DNA of 64,000 nt from Devosia aquimaris (GCF_020169335.1 NZ_JAIEZN010000001.1:575426-639425); one strand, 5' to 3'. Positions 44,595-53,534 are shown, numbered from the stretch's first letter. Notes: generated from the sequence alone by a model not told the origin. Program-made: numbers and translations.

Positions 44595-45515
44595 CTAGGC
44601 GCGGTCGTAGCTCATGACCATGCGGCCATCCGGCCGGTCGACCAGCCGGCCCGGGCGCTTGACCAGTTCATTGGCCAGCTCGACCATCTCGGGGTCAGTC
44701 GCCAGCTTGCCCGCGCCGGCGTCCTCGGTCGAGAGCACGCTGGCCTTGAGCAGGCGCGAATACGGGTGCTCGGGATTGTCCAGCACGGTCCGCGCGTCGC
44801 CCATTTCCACGATCCGCCCGCGCTGCATGATGATCAGCCGGTTGGAGATGTAATAGGCCGTCGCCAGATCGTGGGTGATGTAGATCACCGACACGCCCAG
44901 ATCATCGCGCAGGCTCTTGAGCAGGTTGACGATGCTCATGCGCAGGCTCGCGTCCACCATGCTGACCGGCTCATCGGCCACCAGCAGCGGCGGATTGGGG
45001 ATCAGCGCCCGCGCGATGGCGGCGCGCTGCAATTGCCCGCCGCTCATTTCGTGCGGATAGCGGCCGCGCACTTCGGCCAGGCTCAGGCCCACCTTCTGCA
45101 AGGCGCCATCCATGGCGCCGTCGAGATCGTCGCGGCTCTTGAGCCTCAGGAAGCGCCTGGCCGTGGATTCCAGATAGCGATCCACCCGTTTGAGCGGATT
45201 GAACGCCTCAAAGGGGTTCTGGAACACCGGCTGCACCTTGGCCATGAAGTCGAGGCGTTCCTGCCGCCCCACCCGATGGCTCACCGTCTTGCCGGCAAAG
45301 CTGATCTCGCCCGAGGTGGGCAGTTCCAGCCCCAGGATCATGCGGGCCAGCGTGGTCTTGCCCGAGCCCGATTCCCCGATGATGGTGAAGATCTCCGGCT
45401 TGTCCGAAGACAGCGTCAGATTGGCGTCCTGCACCGCATTGATCACGCGCCGACCGAGCAGCCCGCCCATGGTGAAGCGCTTGTTGACGTTGCGAACTTC
45501 CAGCAGCGTTGTCAT
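44595..45515 (-). CDS. Peptide/oligosaccharide-type ABC transporter ATP-binding protein (OppF-like)
   Basis: 306 residues from ATG 45515, overlapping the neighbouring stop codon (ATGA). Walker [29 protein letters not shown], signature EMSGGQLQRAAIARAL, Walker B LLVADEPVSMVDAS with Met-Val in place of the usual Ala-Leu, H-loop YITHDLATAYYI. Members with this wording are often found with oligosaccharide-type Opp transporters. Partner of the ATPase encoded upstream. Confidence 0.92.
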   Translation of the reverse strand: MTTLLEVRNVNKRFTMGGLLGRRVINAVQDANLTLSSDKPEIFTIIGESGSGKTTLARMILGLELPTSGEISFAGKTVSHRVGRQERLDFMAKVQPVFQNPFEAFNPLKRVDRYLESTARRFLRLKSRDDLDGAMDGALQKVGLSLAEVRGRYPHEMSGGQLQRAAIARALIPNPPLLVADEPVSMVDASLRMSIVNLLKSLRDDLGVSVIYITHDLATAYYISNRLIIMQRGRIVEMGDARTVLDNPEHPYSRLLKASVLSTEDAGAGKLATDPEMVELANELVKRPGRLVDRPDGRMVMSYDRA

Positions 45516-46552
45516 GCCATCACTCCATGGGCCACATGCGGGCTGACCAGCGGCTTGACGTCCTGCCAGCGCCAGCAGGCAGTGCGGTGGTCCGGTCCGA
45601 CCTGTTCGAGCGGCGGCACGTCCTTGCGGCACTTGTCGACGGCCAGCGGGCAGCGCGGATGGAAGCGGCAGCCCTGCGGCGGATCGGCCAAATTGGGCGG
45701 GCGACCCTCCAGCGCCGGGCGCTGCGTGGTGTCACCAATGCGCGGCAGGCTGGCCACTAGATGGGCGGTATAGGGGTGCTTGGGCGCAAAGAACATCTCG
45801 CGCGTCGGCCCTTCCTCCACCAGGCGACCGGCATAGATGATGCCCACGCGGTCGGCCATGTTGGCATGCACGCTCATGTCATGGGTCACAAACACCACCG
45901 AGCTGTTCATGTCCTGCTGGATCTCGCGGATCAGCCCCAGCACTTCCTTTTGCACCACCACGTCGAGCGCGGTGGTCGGCTCGTCGGCAATGACGAACTC
46001 GGGATGGCAGACCGTGGCCAGCCCGATGGTGACGCGCTGCCGCATGCCGCCGCTGAGCTCGTGCGGAAAGGCGTTGAGCACCTCCGGCGGCAGCTTGAGG
46101 CGGCGCAGGTGTTCGATCACCCGCGCCTCGAAGGCCTCGTTGGAAAGCCCAAGCGGACGGAAGGCGAAGTCGCGGAAGGTCTTGCCGATCTTGCGCACCG
46201 GGTTGAGCACGCTCATCGAGCCCTGCATGATGTAGCTCAGGTCACGCCAGCGCACGCGCTCGACCTCGCTGGGCGAGGCATGGGCAACGTCGATCTTGCC
46301 GCTCTTGAAGTCGAACTCGACCGTGCCCGAGACGACGCGCAGCGGCGGCCGGATGGCGGCGGCCAGCACCTTGATGAAGCTGGTCTTGCCCGACGAGCTT
46401 TCGCCGGCGATGCCATAGACCTCGCCCTTGCGCACCGTCATGGTGATGCCATCCACGGCCCGGACCTCGCGGTTCACGCCGAAATAGTTCATCTGGTAAT
46501 AGGCCTTGAGGTCATTGACCCTGAGGATGTCCTGTTTGGTGGTCTGGCTCAT
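45512..46552 (-). CDS. Peptide/oligosaccharide-type ABC transporter ATP-binding protein (OppD-like)
   Basis: 346 residues from ATG 46552. Walker A GESSSGKTSFIKVL has Ser where Gly is usual (still functional in related proteins). Signature [15 protein letters not shown], Walker [16 protein letters not shown]-loop FVTHDMSVHAN. The C-terminal domain has the Cys motif GCRFHPRCPLAVDKC. It sits 2 bp from the permease gene upstream and overlaps the OppF-like gene downstream. Confidence 0.92.
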   Translation of the reverse strand: MSQTTKQDILRVNDLKAYYQMNYFGVNREVRAVDGITMTVRKGEVYGIAGESSSGKTSFIKVLAAAIRPPLRVVSGTVEFDFKSGKIDVAHASPSEVERVRWRDLSYIMQGSMSVLNPVRKIGKTFRDFAFRPLGLSNEAFEARVIEHLRRLKLPPEVLNAFPHELSGGMRQRVTIGLATVCHPEFVIADEPTTALDVVVQKEVLGLIREIQQDMNSSVVFVTHDMSVHANMADRVGIIYAGRLVEEGPTREMFFAPKHPYTAHLVASLPRIGDTTQRPALEGRPPNLADPPQGCRFHPRCPLAVDKCRKDVPPLEQVGPDHRTACWRWQDVKPLVSPHVAHGVMA

Positions 46553-46554
46553 GC

Positions 46555-47412
46555 TCAGGCTCCCATGCGGCGCAGGCGGCTGCGCGGGTCGATATATTCG
46601 TTCATGCTCATGGCCAGCAGGAACAGGCCGATGAAGGTGATCACGATCATCGCCACCGGGATGGCGATCCACCACCAGACGCCCACCACCATGGCCGAGT
46701 GGCTGTTGGCCCAGTAGAGCGAGGTGCCGATGGTGGGGTTGTTGATATTGGTGAAACCCAGCACGGCCAGCGTCACCTCCAGGCCGATCGACCACAGCAT
46801 GTTGTTCATGAAGGTGGCAAAGACGATCGGCATCACATAGGGCAGGTGCTCTTCCAGCAGCACCTTGCGCGTCGACATGCCGGCAAACACCGCATGCCGC
46901 GTGAACTCGCGATGCTTGAGGCCCAGCGCCACCGAGCGGATGAGGCGGGCATCGAACGGCCAGCCGAAGCAGGCCATGATCAGGGCCAGCGTCAGGCTGT
47001 CCATGTTGTTGCGCAGCACGAAATAGAACAGCACCAGCACCGGGAAGATGGGGATGGCCACGAAGATGTCGTTGATGAACATGAGCACCCGGTCGACCCA
47101 GCCCCCTACATAGCCGGCAGTCAGGCCCACGGCGATGGAGATGATGCGCGAGAGCACCGCCACCGTCAGGCCGAAGGTCAGGCTGTTCCGCATGGCGGCC
47201 GAGAGCTGCCAGAACATGTCCTGGCCGCGCGAATTGGTGCCGAACCAGTACTGCGCCGATGGCGGCTGGTCCGGAATGGTCATGTAGATCAGGCTGGGGT
47301 CCACCGGCGAGAAGAAGCTCAGGCAGGCGAAGATGACCACGGCGCCCACCAGGATCAGCCCGATGGCAAACTCGATATTGTAGCGGATAAGGTCGCGGAA
47401 TACGGCAAACAT
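46555..47412 (-). CDS. Peptide/oligosaccharide-type ABC transporter permease (OppC-like)
   Basis: 285 residues. First helix FAIGLILVGAVVIFACLSFF, then YWFGTNSRGQDMFWQLSAAMRNSL in place of the more common GTDxxGRD, and an EAA loop HAVFAGMSTRKVLLEEHLPYVMPI. These deviations resemble permeases of oligosaccharide-transporting members of this family. It ends SMNEYIDPRSRLRRMGA. Tightly packed between the second permease and ATPase genes. Confidence 0.92.
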   Translation of the reverse strand: MFAVFRDLIRYNIEFAIGLILVGAVVIFACLSFFSPVDPSLIYMTIPDQPPSAQYWFGTNSRGQDMFWQLSAAMRNSLTFGLTVAVLSRIISIAVGLTAGYVGGWVDRVLMFINDIFVAIPIFPVLVLFYFVLRNNMDSLTLALIMACFGWPFDARLIRSVALGLKHREFTRHAVFAGMSTRKVLLEEHLPYVMPIVFATFMNNMLWSIGLEVTLAVLGFTNINNPTIGTSLYWANSHSAMVVGVWWWIAIPVAMIVITFIGLFLLAMSMNEYIDPRSRLRRMGA

Positions 47413-47419
47413 GGTCTTA

Positions 47420-48424
47420 CTACTCCGCCCGCACGCGTGGATCGAGGATGGGATAGAGCAGGTCCACGATGAAGATGGCGATGGCCACCGCCGTCACGGA
47501 CACGCTCGACACCGCCAGCACCAGCGAATAGTCGCCGGCATTGACCGCATCGATCAGCAGCGAACCCAGTCCCGGATAGTTGAACACCTGCTCGGTGATC
47601 ACCGTGCCGGAAAACACGCCGCCCAGCGCCATGGCCAGCGCCGTCAGCTGCGGCACCAGGGCATTGCGCATCACATAGCCGGTCACGATGGTGGATCGCT
47701 TGACGCCGGCCAGTTCGGCATAGGTCACATAGTCTTCGGTGACGATATTGGAGACCAGGGCGCGCATGCCCAGGAACCAGCCGCCGAAGCCGACCAGCAC
47801 CAGCGACAGGGCCGGCAGGGTCGCGTGCTGGATCACCGACGAGATATAGGGCCAGTTGAACCCGGGCGAGACATCCATGGCAAAGCCGCCCGAGATCGGC
47901 AGCACCGGCCAGAGGAAGCCGAACACGATCAGCATGATGAAGGCGACGACATAATAGGGGATCGGCTGGATGCCGATGGCCACGAGCCCGAAAGCCTTGA
48001 GGAAGCGGTTGTTCTGGCTGTAGCCGGCCAGGCCACCCATCACATTGCCGATCACGAAGGTGATCAGCGTCGCCAGGGTGAGCAGGGTGACGGTCCAGGG
48101 CAGGGCGCGCATCACCAGCGTCATTGCCGGGGTGGGGAAGGCCAGCAGCGAGGGGCCGAAATCGCCCCGCACCAGGCGGGCCCAGAAATTGATGTATTGG
48201 GTGATGATGGGCTCTTCCACGCCATAGAGCTCGGTGAGCGCCGCGCGCATCGCCACGATGGCCTCGGGATTGGAGACCGAGCGCGCGGTCATGCGACCGA
48301 GCGCGGCTTCCACGGGGCTGATGGGGGACAGATGGGTCACCAGGAATGTCGCCGACACCCCGAAGAAAATGACCGCCAGCAATTGCAGCAGGCGCTTGCC
48401 GACAAAAACCAGATAACCTTGCAT
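47420..48424 (-). CDS. Peptide/oligosaccharide-type ABC transporter permease (OppB-like)
   Basis: 334 residues. GYLVFVGKRLLQLLAVIFFGVSATFLVTHLSP opens the protein, an extended periplasmic loop of about 60 residues follows, and the EAA loop is YAELAGVKRSTIVTGYVMRNALVPQ. It ends in the usual IVDLLYPILDPRVR. It follows the binding-protein gene after 241 bp of hairpin-rich DNA and precedes the OppC-like gene by 7 bp. Confidence 0.92.
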   Translation of the reverse strand: MQGYLVFVGKRLLQLLAVIFFGVSATFLVTHLSPISPVEAALGRMTARSVSNPEAIVAMRAALTELYGVEEPIITQYINFWARLVRGDFGPSLLAFPTPAMTLVMRALPWTVTLLTLATLITFVIGNVMGGLAGYSQNNRFLKAFGLVAIGIQPIPYYVVAFIMLIVFGFLWPVLPISGGFAMDVSPGFNWPYISSVIQHATLPALSLVLVGFGGWFLGMRALVSNIVTEDYVTYAELAGVKRSTIVTGYVMRNALVPQLTALAMALGGVFSGTVITEQVFNYPGLGSLLIDAVNAGDYSLVLAVSSVSVTAVAIAIFIVDLLYPILDPRVRAE

Positions 48425-48568
48425 TCGGACTCCTCAACCGTCCTGGCCTGCAGCCCTCGTCCGCGCCGTGCCGCCCATTGGGGCAGGGGACGCGTCATCG
48501 CATGGAGGGTGCGTGTTGCTCGGGCGCTGGACGCATCCTCAGTCCGCGACGCGCCGGAGATCGAATTG

Positions 48569-48651
48569 GGCGTGGTGCCACCACGCCATTGGGCATGGGC
48601 GGGGAGCGCGGTCTCCCGCGCTCCCCTGAGGCCGCATGGCCGAAGCCATGC
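48569..48651 (-). other. Three consecutive hairpins between binding-protein and permease genes
   Basis: GGCGTGGT/ACCACGCC (48569-48587), GGGGAGCGCG/CGCGCTCCCC (48601-48626, 10-bp perfect stem) and GCATGGC/GCCATGC with a CGAA tetraloop (48634-48651). They start 15 bp past the binding-protein stop codon. Such clusters usually protect the binding-protein message and lower permease expression. Confidence 0.55.
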
Positions 48652-48665
48652 GACCCGGGAGGACC

Positions 48666-50588
48666 CTAGACCGCCCCTTCGACGGGGGTGATCTGCGTGA
48701 AGATATACTTCCCGTTCGACCAGTTGGTGACTGGGTTGGCGTAGTTGTTGTCCGCGTTCGGCCAGCCGGTCCAGTAGCGGTTCGACTGGATGGAGAACAC
48801 GTTGTACGACATGATCGGGATGTTCGGCATTTCTTCGAGGTGCAGCTTGACGAAGTCGTGGCCGTACTCGATCGCCTTGGGATCGTTGAAGTCGATCGCG
48901 CGGACCTTGTTGATGATCTCGTCCAGACGCGGATCTTTCCAGCGCATCCAGTTGCGGCCCGGCTGGGTCGCGCCCGGCTCGGCCACGAAGGACGAGTGGT
49001 AGCTGTCCAGGAAGAACGCGAGATCGGGGTGACCACCATAGGTCTCCACGGCCCAGCCGATTTCCACTTCGAAATCGCCCGCACCGGTACGATCCCAGAT
49101 GTCGGTGGCGACTTCGGCCGTGGCCTGGACGCCGTTCTGGGCCCAGCTCTGGGCAATCATCACGCCAAGGCGGTTGATCACGCCTTCCTGCGGTACCAGC
49201 ACGCTGATGGTGAAGGGCGAGCCATCGGGCATCATCCACTGGTTGCCGCTCTTGCTGAAGCCAGCTGCGGTGAGCAGTTCCTCAGCCGCCTGCACATCGG
49301 TCTTCCACCAGCCGTAGCCGAAGGAATTGCGGATGGCATCGGGGTCGGTCGGCACGGAATCGCCGAACTGCGGACGCACCATTTCGGCGATCTGCAGGCC
49401 GACATCGGGGTCATACGGCTTGATCTTGCGGGTGCCGGTGTCGACCTCGAAGTTGATGAGGTAGTCCTGCAGCGGCGCATGATAGTCGCGCGGATGGGTG
49501 CCGGTGGGCGGGATGGAGATGGCCGACAGGGTCGCCGCGCCACGATAGGACGCCATGGACATGGCGCGTGCGTCGAGCATGAGCGTGAGGGCCCAGCGGA
49601 CCCGCTTGTCCTGGAACTTGGGGTTCTGCAGGTTGAACACGGCCATCGGCAGCGTCGGATCGGGATGCGCATAGGGGAAGCCCGGGAACCAGCCCTGGAC
49701 GTTCGGATCCTGCTGCACAATCGAGAACGTGCCTTCCGGCGACAGGTCGTGGATCATGTCGAGATTGCCATTGCGCATCTCGATGAGCCGGTTGTCGGTG
49801 GAAATATTGTTCCGGTAGATGATGTACTTGGGCTTGGGCTCGCCAACCAGGGCGATGGTGGTCTTGTCCCAGTCCGCGCGCTTTTCCCAGATATACCAGG
49901 TGCCGTTCGGATCGAACGAATGCAGCGTGTAGGGGCCAAGGCTGACCGGCGGATTGTTCTCGAACGCGACGATGTCCTCGACGCCCTCGAACACATGCTT
50001 GGGCATGATCCAGGCGGCATTCCAGCGCACCGAGAAGGTGGTGTGGAAGCGCGAATTGGGCGCCTTGAGCTTGAAGTGAACCGTATAGGGGTCCTCGGCG
50101 GTGACGGTTTCGATCTGCGTCGAGAAGGCGCCGTACCAGCCGGTGCCGGGCGTTGCTGCCTGCTTTTCGACCGTGAACACCACGTCGTCGGCGGTGAACT
50201 CCACGCCGTCGCTCCACATGATGCCCTTGCGCAGCTTCACCGTCATTTCGGAGAAGTCGTCGTTATATTCCCACGGGCCTTCGGCCAGCGAATAATAGAT
50301 GGCGTTTTCGCTCTTGCCCTGCACGCCGGCATCGGGGTCGATGTACCAGAACGTGTCTGCCGTCAGCTGCTGCAGGCCGGTGCTCAGGCCGCCGCCGCCA
50401 TTGGCCCACAGGTTGAACCAACCGGGATTGCGGATGGTGCCTTCCGGGTTGTGCACGATCACCGTTTCGTTGCGCGGAAACTGCGCCAGGTCGGGCGCGC
50501 TGCTTTCCTGGGCATAGGCCAGGCCCTTGCCAGCGGCCATGAGCGCGCCGACAGCCGTCGTTCCAATAAGGAAACTGCGTCTATCCAT
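48666..50588 (-). CDS. ABC transporter extracellular solute-binding protein (family 5), probable oligosaccharide binder
   Basis: 640 residues from ATG 50588 (AGGA 9 nt upstream). It begins MDRRSFLIGTTAVGALMAAG, a twin-arginine-type signal peptide ending near AYAQE. It is about 100 residues longer than the other two binding proteins here, as seen in family-5 proteins that bind plant-derived oligosaccharides. LANGGGGLSTGLQQLTADTFWYIDPD and many surface Trp residues (WNAAWIMPKH, WYIWEKRADW) suit sugar stacking. Carbohydrate specificity is inferred from the flanking glycosidases. Confidence 0.88.
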   Translation of the reverse strand: MDRRSFLIGTTAVGALMAAGKGLAYAQESSAPDLAQFPRNETVIVHNPEGTIRNPGWFNLWANGGGGLSTGLQQLTADTFWYIDPDAGVQGKSENAIYYSLAEGPWEYNDDFSEMTVKLRKGIMWSDGVEFTADDVVFTVEKQAATPGTGWYGAFSTQIETVTAEDPYTVHFKLKAPNSRFHTTFSVRWNAAWIMPKHVFEGVEDIVAFENNPPVSLGPYTLHSFDPNGTWYIWEKRADWDKTTIALVGEPKPKYIIYRNNISTDNRLIEMRNGNLDMIHDLSPEGTFSIVQQDPNVQGWFPGFPYAHPDPTLPMAVFNLQNPKFQDKRVRWALTLMLDARAMSMASYRGAATLSAISIPPTGTHPRDYHAPLQDYLINFEVDTGTRKIKPYDPDVGLQIAEMVRPQFGDSVPTDPDAIRNSFGYGWWKTDVQAAEELLTAAGFSKSGNQWMMPDGSPFTISVLVPQEGVINRLGVMIAQSWAQNGVQATAEVATDIWDRTGAGDFEVEIGWAVETYGGHPDLAFFLDSYHSSFVAEPGATQPGRNWMRWKDPRLDEIINKVRAIDFNDPKAIEYGHDFVKLHLEEMPNIPIMSYNVFSIQSNRYWTGWPNADNNYANPVTNWSNGKYIFTQITPVEGAV

Positions 50589-50659
50589 CTGTGTTTTCCT
50601 CCCTTTGCGACATGTCTCCCACACGTCGCGCCGCGGCGGTGAACCCGCCAACATTTGTC

Positions 50660-50688
50660 ATACTTAACTTAGGCCGGAGGGTTGTCAA
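50660..50688 (-). promoter_or_regulatory. Promoter candidate for the oligosaccharide ABC operon
   Basis: Consensus -35 TTGACA on the minus strand (50683-50688) and AAGTAT (50660-50665) with a 17-bp spacer. The predicted transcript starts near 50653, about 65 nt before the binding-protein start codon. Only the -35 element is strong. Confidence 0.45.
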
Positions 50689-50697
50689 CGGGTGTGC

Positions 50698-50709
50698 TGA
50701 TATAAATCC
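50698..50709. promoter_or_regulatory. 12-bp motif upstream of the oligosaccharide-binding protein gene
   Basis: TGATATAAATCC. It matches 10 of 12 positions of TGATACAAATCA found upstream of the arabinofuranosidase gene (52475-52486, minus strand). It lies 10 bp upstream of the -35 element. Candidate site for the ArsR-type regulator of this locus. Confidence 0.4.
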
Positions 50710-50729
50710 AAAATCATGATACAGAGCAC

Positions 50730-50763
50730 AAAGGGGACCATCCTTGCGGATGATCCCCTTTTT
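50730..50763 (-). terminator. Terminator downstream of the arabinofuranosidase gene
   Basis: AAAGGGGA-C-CATCC (50730-50743) and GGATG-A-TCCCCTTT (50748-50761) pair over 13 positions with one mismatch around a TTGC loop. The plus-strand side has the longer T-run (TTTTT), the minus side only TTT. It separates the arabinofuranosidase and binding-protein transcription units. The rest of the 347-bp gap (50589-50935) holds the promoter and motif listed separately and no gene. Confidence 0.7.
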
Positions 50764-50935
50764 CGATGCGTGTCTGTGCGTCGTCAAAGACGCTGCCGGA
50801 CGCAGGCGCGCCGACCAGTAATCCCACCGGATTTTCGCACCCTAGCACGGTTACGCTGCAGCTGCGGTCAACATGATGTTAACCCCAACGCCACCGGCAG
50901 GGAGCACATTCAGTGCCCGTGCGAGCCGAACCCGA

Positions 50936-52447
50936 TCAGACCTTCACGCGCACCATCTGGTAGGAATAGGGCGGCAGCGAGACGGTCAGCGTGCCATTGG
51001 CAATGCTGGCGCCGTCACCCTTGCGTGGCTTGACTTCATCCTGCTTGCCGGCCGTGTTGACGGCCTTGAGGTCCGGATGGGTCATCACTTGGTGATCCAC
51101 CACCGAGCCGGTGGCAAAGCCCTGCAGGCTCACTTCGGCATCGATGGAATCGGTGGTGTGGCGGTTGACCAGGAAGAAGGTCAGCGTGCCCTCGTCTTCA
51201 TTGTGCACGCCCGAGATATCCACAAAGGGCGTCTCGTCGGCATGGGTGGTGCTGTAGCCGGGCGAGTTGACGACCAGGTCCAGCGCCGTGCCGCGGCCGA
51301 ACACCGAAGCGAAGTAATACGGGTAGTAGATGGTCTGTGCCCAGGCCGGGCCGCCTTTTTCCGTCATGATCGGGGCGATCACGTTCACCAGCTGGGCGAT
51401 ACAGGCGATCTTGACCACGTCGGAGCGGCGAATGAAGGTGTTCAGGATCAGGCCGACCATCAGCACATCTTCGAAATTGTAGATGTCTTCCAATAGGCCC
51501 GGCGCATGCGGCCAGCCGCTGTTGCCGTCCAGGATCTCGCGATCCTTCTTGTTGGAATGGTACCAGACATTCCACTCGTCGAAGGAGATATAGATGTCCT
51601 TCTTGCTCTTCTTCTTGGCCTTGACCTGCTTGATGGTCGACGCGACGGTCTCGATATAGCGGTCCAGCTTCTCGCTGAGGCCGAGATAGTTCGGTGTATT
51701 GTCGTCGCGATTGGCGAAATACATGTGCAGACTGATGAAGTCCACGTGGTTGTAGGTGTGCTCGAGCACAATGCGTTCCCAGTCAGGGAAGCTGGGCATG
51801 TCCATGTGCGAGGAGCCGCACACGATCAGCTCGAGAGAATTGTCGAACATGCGCATGGCGCGGGCGGTGTTGGCGGCCAGCTTGCCATATTCGTCGGCAT
51901 CCTTGTGGCCGACCTGCCAGGGGCCGTCCATCTCGTTGCCCAGGCACCACATCTTGACGTTCCAGGGCTCCTTGCGACCGTTCTTGATGCGCAGGTCGCT
52001 CCAATAGGTGCCGCCGGGGTGGTTCACATATTCCAGGAAATTGCGCGCCTCGTCGACGCCGCGGCTGCCCAGGTTGACGGCCAGCATCATCTCGGTGCCC
52101 ACGGTGGCGCACCAGTCGGCGAACTCATGCACGCCTACGGCATTGCTTTCCGAGGTGTGCCAGGCCAGGTCCAGCCGGGTCGGGCGCTGCTCGCGCGGGC
52201 CGATGCCGTCTTCCCAGTTATAGGCCGACACAAAGTTACCCCCGGGGTAGCGCACCACGGGTACATTGAGGTCCTTGACCAGCTTGGCCACGTCGCCGCG
52301 CATGCCATTGGCGTCGGCCGTCGGATGGTCGGGCTCGTAGATGCCCTCATAGACCGCCCGGCCCAAATGCTCGAGGAACGCCCCATAGACACGATCATCG
52401 ATCTTGCTGATCGTAAAATCCTTGTGCGCGATAACGCTTGCCTTCAC
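50936..52447 (-). CDS. abfA: Alpha-L-arabinofuranosidase, glycoside hydrolase family 51
   Basis: 503 residues from a GTG start (GGGAGG 6 nt upstream), no signal peptide, so intracellular. The TIM-barrel GH51 hallmarks are VYGAFLEHLGRAVYEGIY, VRYPGGNFVSAYNWEDGIGP, the acid/base Glu in WCLGNEMDGPW (near residue 172) and the nucleophile Glu in SFDEWNVWYHS (near 291). The C-terminal beta domain ends PPYSYQMVRVKV. It releases arabinose from arabinan or arabinoxylan oligosaccharides. Located between the regulator and the ABC transporter genes, it defines the likely substrate of the locus. Confidence 0.95.
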   Translation of the reverse strand: MKASVIAHKDFTISKIDDRVYGAFLEHLGRAVYEGIYEPDHPTADANGMRGDVAKLVKDLNVPVVRYPGGNFVSAYNWEDGIGPREQRPTRLDLAWHTSESNAVGVHEFADWCATVGTEMMLAVNLGSRGVDEARNFLEYVNHPGGTYWSDLRIKNGRKEPWNVKMWCLGNEMDGPWQVGHKDADEYGKLAANTARAMRMFDNSLELIVCGSSHMDMPSFPDWERIVLEHTYNHVDFISLHMYFANRDDNTPNYLGLSEKLDRYIETVASTIKQVKAKKKSKKDIYISFDEWNVWYHSNKKDREILDGNSGWPHAPGLLEDIYNFEDVLMVGLILNTFIRRSDVVKIACIAQLVNVIAPIMTEKGGPAWAQTIYYPYYFASVFGRGTALDLVVNSPGYSTTHADETPFVDISGVHNEDEGTLTFFLVNRHTTDSIDAEVSLQGFATGSVVDHQVMTHPDLKAVNTAGKQDEVKPRKGDGASIANGTLTVSLPPYSYQMVRVKV

Positions 52448-52474
52448 GGCTGCCTCCCACTGATCCCGTTTTTA

Positions 52475-52486
52475 TGATTTGTATCA
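52475..52486 (-). promoter_or_regulatory. 12-bp palindromic motif upstream of the arabinofuranosidase gene
   Basis: On the minus strand TGATACAAATCA, with TGAT/ATCA arms around four bases. It is 27 bp before the start codon and matches the motif before the binding-protein gene (50698-50709). A shared operator or part of a shared promoter. Confidence 0.4.
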
Positions 52487-52548
52487 CGTGCCCCGTTGTA
52501 GACGAGGCCGGGAATGTCGCGCAAGTGGGGCAGGGTGCTTTTTTGCGG

Positions 52549-53478
52549 CTAGCGCTCGGTCTGCAGCCGCATGATGATTTCCTGGTCGTAATTGCCGAAA
52601 CCACGCCCGAAAATATTGATGCCGCCGGGATGTTTGGCATTGGCCTTGACGGCGATGCGCAGCCGGATCGAATGGTGGGTCGAGAGGTCCAGATCCACCA
52701 GCGACACCGGCGAGATCTTGACGCCGTCGACATAGGTGCCGTCGGTGGTGACGCGCCAGCTCTTGAGCTTGCCATATTGGCTGCCCTTGAGCTTCCACCA
52801 GTCCGGCGTATAGACGCCGCGCTTGTCGCCGAAGTCACCCGGGCTCATCCAGGTGCCGATCTCGGTGCCATTGACCGACAGCGTAATATCGCTGGGCCAG
52901 TCGGCCGAGGTCCCCGGCACTTCCGAGCTGAGCTCCATGGAAAATTCCATGGCCTCGATCACCGTCTGGCTCAGCTTGGCATTGTTGGGAAACTGGTATT
53001 CGAGATAGCCGCGGGTGAACCAGATCAGCCCGGCCTTCATGCGGTCGGGGTCAAGGAAGGTATCGGGCACATCGAGCAGGCCGATAATGCCTTCGGTGGA
53101 GCACAGCCCGCAGGGCGCCGACACTTCGCAGCTGGTATAAAGGCCCAGCGGCATGGCCACCTCGATGGTGTTGCTGGCCAGCGGCTTGATGTCCTCCTTG
53201 AACATCACCATGACCTCGTCGAACATCGAGTGGCAGATCTTCTGATTGCCCTTGCGCGCCTTCTGCGTCTCGGTGCGGATCAGCCCGGCGCTCTCCAGAA
53301 TCTGGATATTGGTGGAGACGGTCGATTGGGGCAGGCCCAGCTTGTCGGCAATGTCATTGCCATTCATCGCGCCTTCGACGTGCAGCAGCTTGAGAATCTT
53401 CACCCGGATCGGCGAGGCCAGACCCTTGAGCACCTCCATGTCCTCTTCGGGGTCTACGACCAGAAAATTTCGGCTCAT
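52549..53478 (-). CDS. ArsR-type winged-helix regulator with C-terminal beta-rich domain
   Basis: 309 residues from ATG 53478 (GGAAAGAG upstream); the frame reaches a TTG at 53511. Residues about 12-80 are an ArsR-like HTH (LKGLASPIRVKILKLL, LPQSTVSTNIQILESAGLIRTE). Residues 117-126 hold C-x5-C-x2-C, with another Cys at 82, a possible metal site. The remaining ~180 residues are beta-rich (MELSSEVPGTSADWPSDITLSVNGTEIG, HHSIRLRIAVK) and look like a jelly-roll ligand domain. Encoded directly ahead of the arabinofuranosidase gene, it probably senses an arabinose-type sugar. The family name is unknown to me. Confidence 0.78.
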   Translation of the reverse strand: MSRNFLVVDPEEDMEVLKGLASPIRVKILKLLHVEGAMNGNDIADKLGLPQSTVSTNIQILESAGLIRTETQKARKGNQKICHSMFDEVMVMFKEDIKPLASNTIEVAMPLGLYTSCEVSAPCGLCSTEGIIGLLDVPDTFLDPDRMKAGLIWFTRGYLEYQFPNNAKLSQTVIEAMEFSMELSSEVPGTSADWPSDITLSVNGTEIGTWMSPGDFGDKRGVYTPDWWKLKGSQYGKLKSWRVTTDGTYVDGVKISPVSLVDLDLSTHHSIRLRIAVKANAKHPGGINIFGRGFGNYDQEIIMRLQTER

Positions 53479-53519
53479 TTCGGCTCTTTCCGGTCCGCTG
53501 CAGTGTGACAATCTTATCT

Positions 53520-53534
53520 ATCAGGCTTTCTGAT
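53520..53534. promoter_or_regulatory. Inverted repeat upstream of the ArsR-type regulator
   Basis: ATCAG-GCTTT-CTGAT, a perfect 5-bp inverted repeat 42 bp upstream of the regulator start codon. A possible autoregulatory site, but short enough to be chance. Confidence 0.25.
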
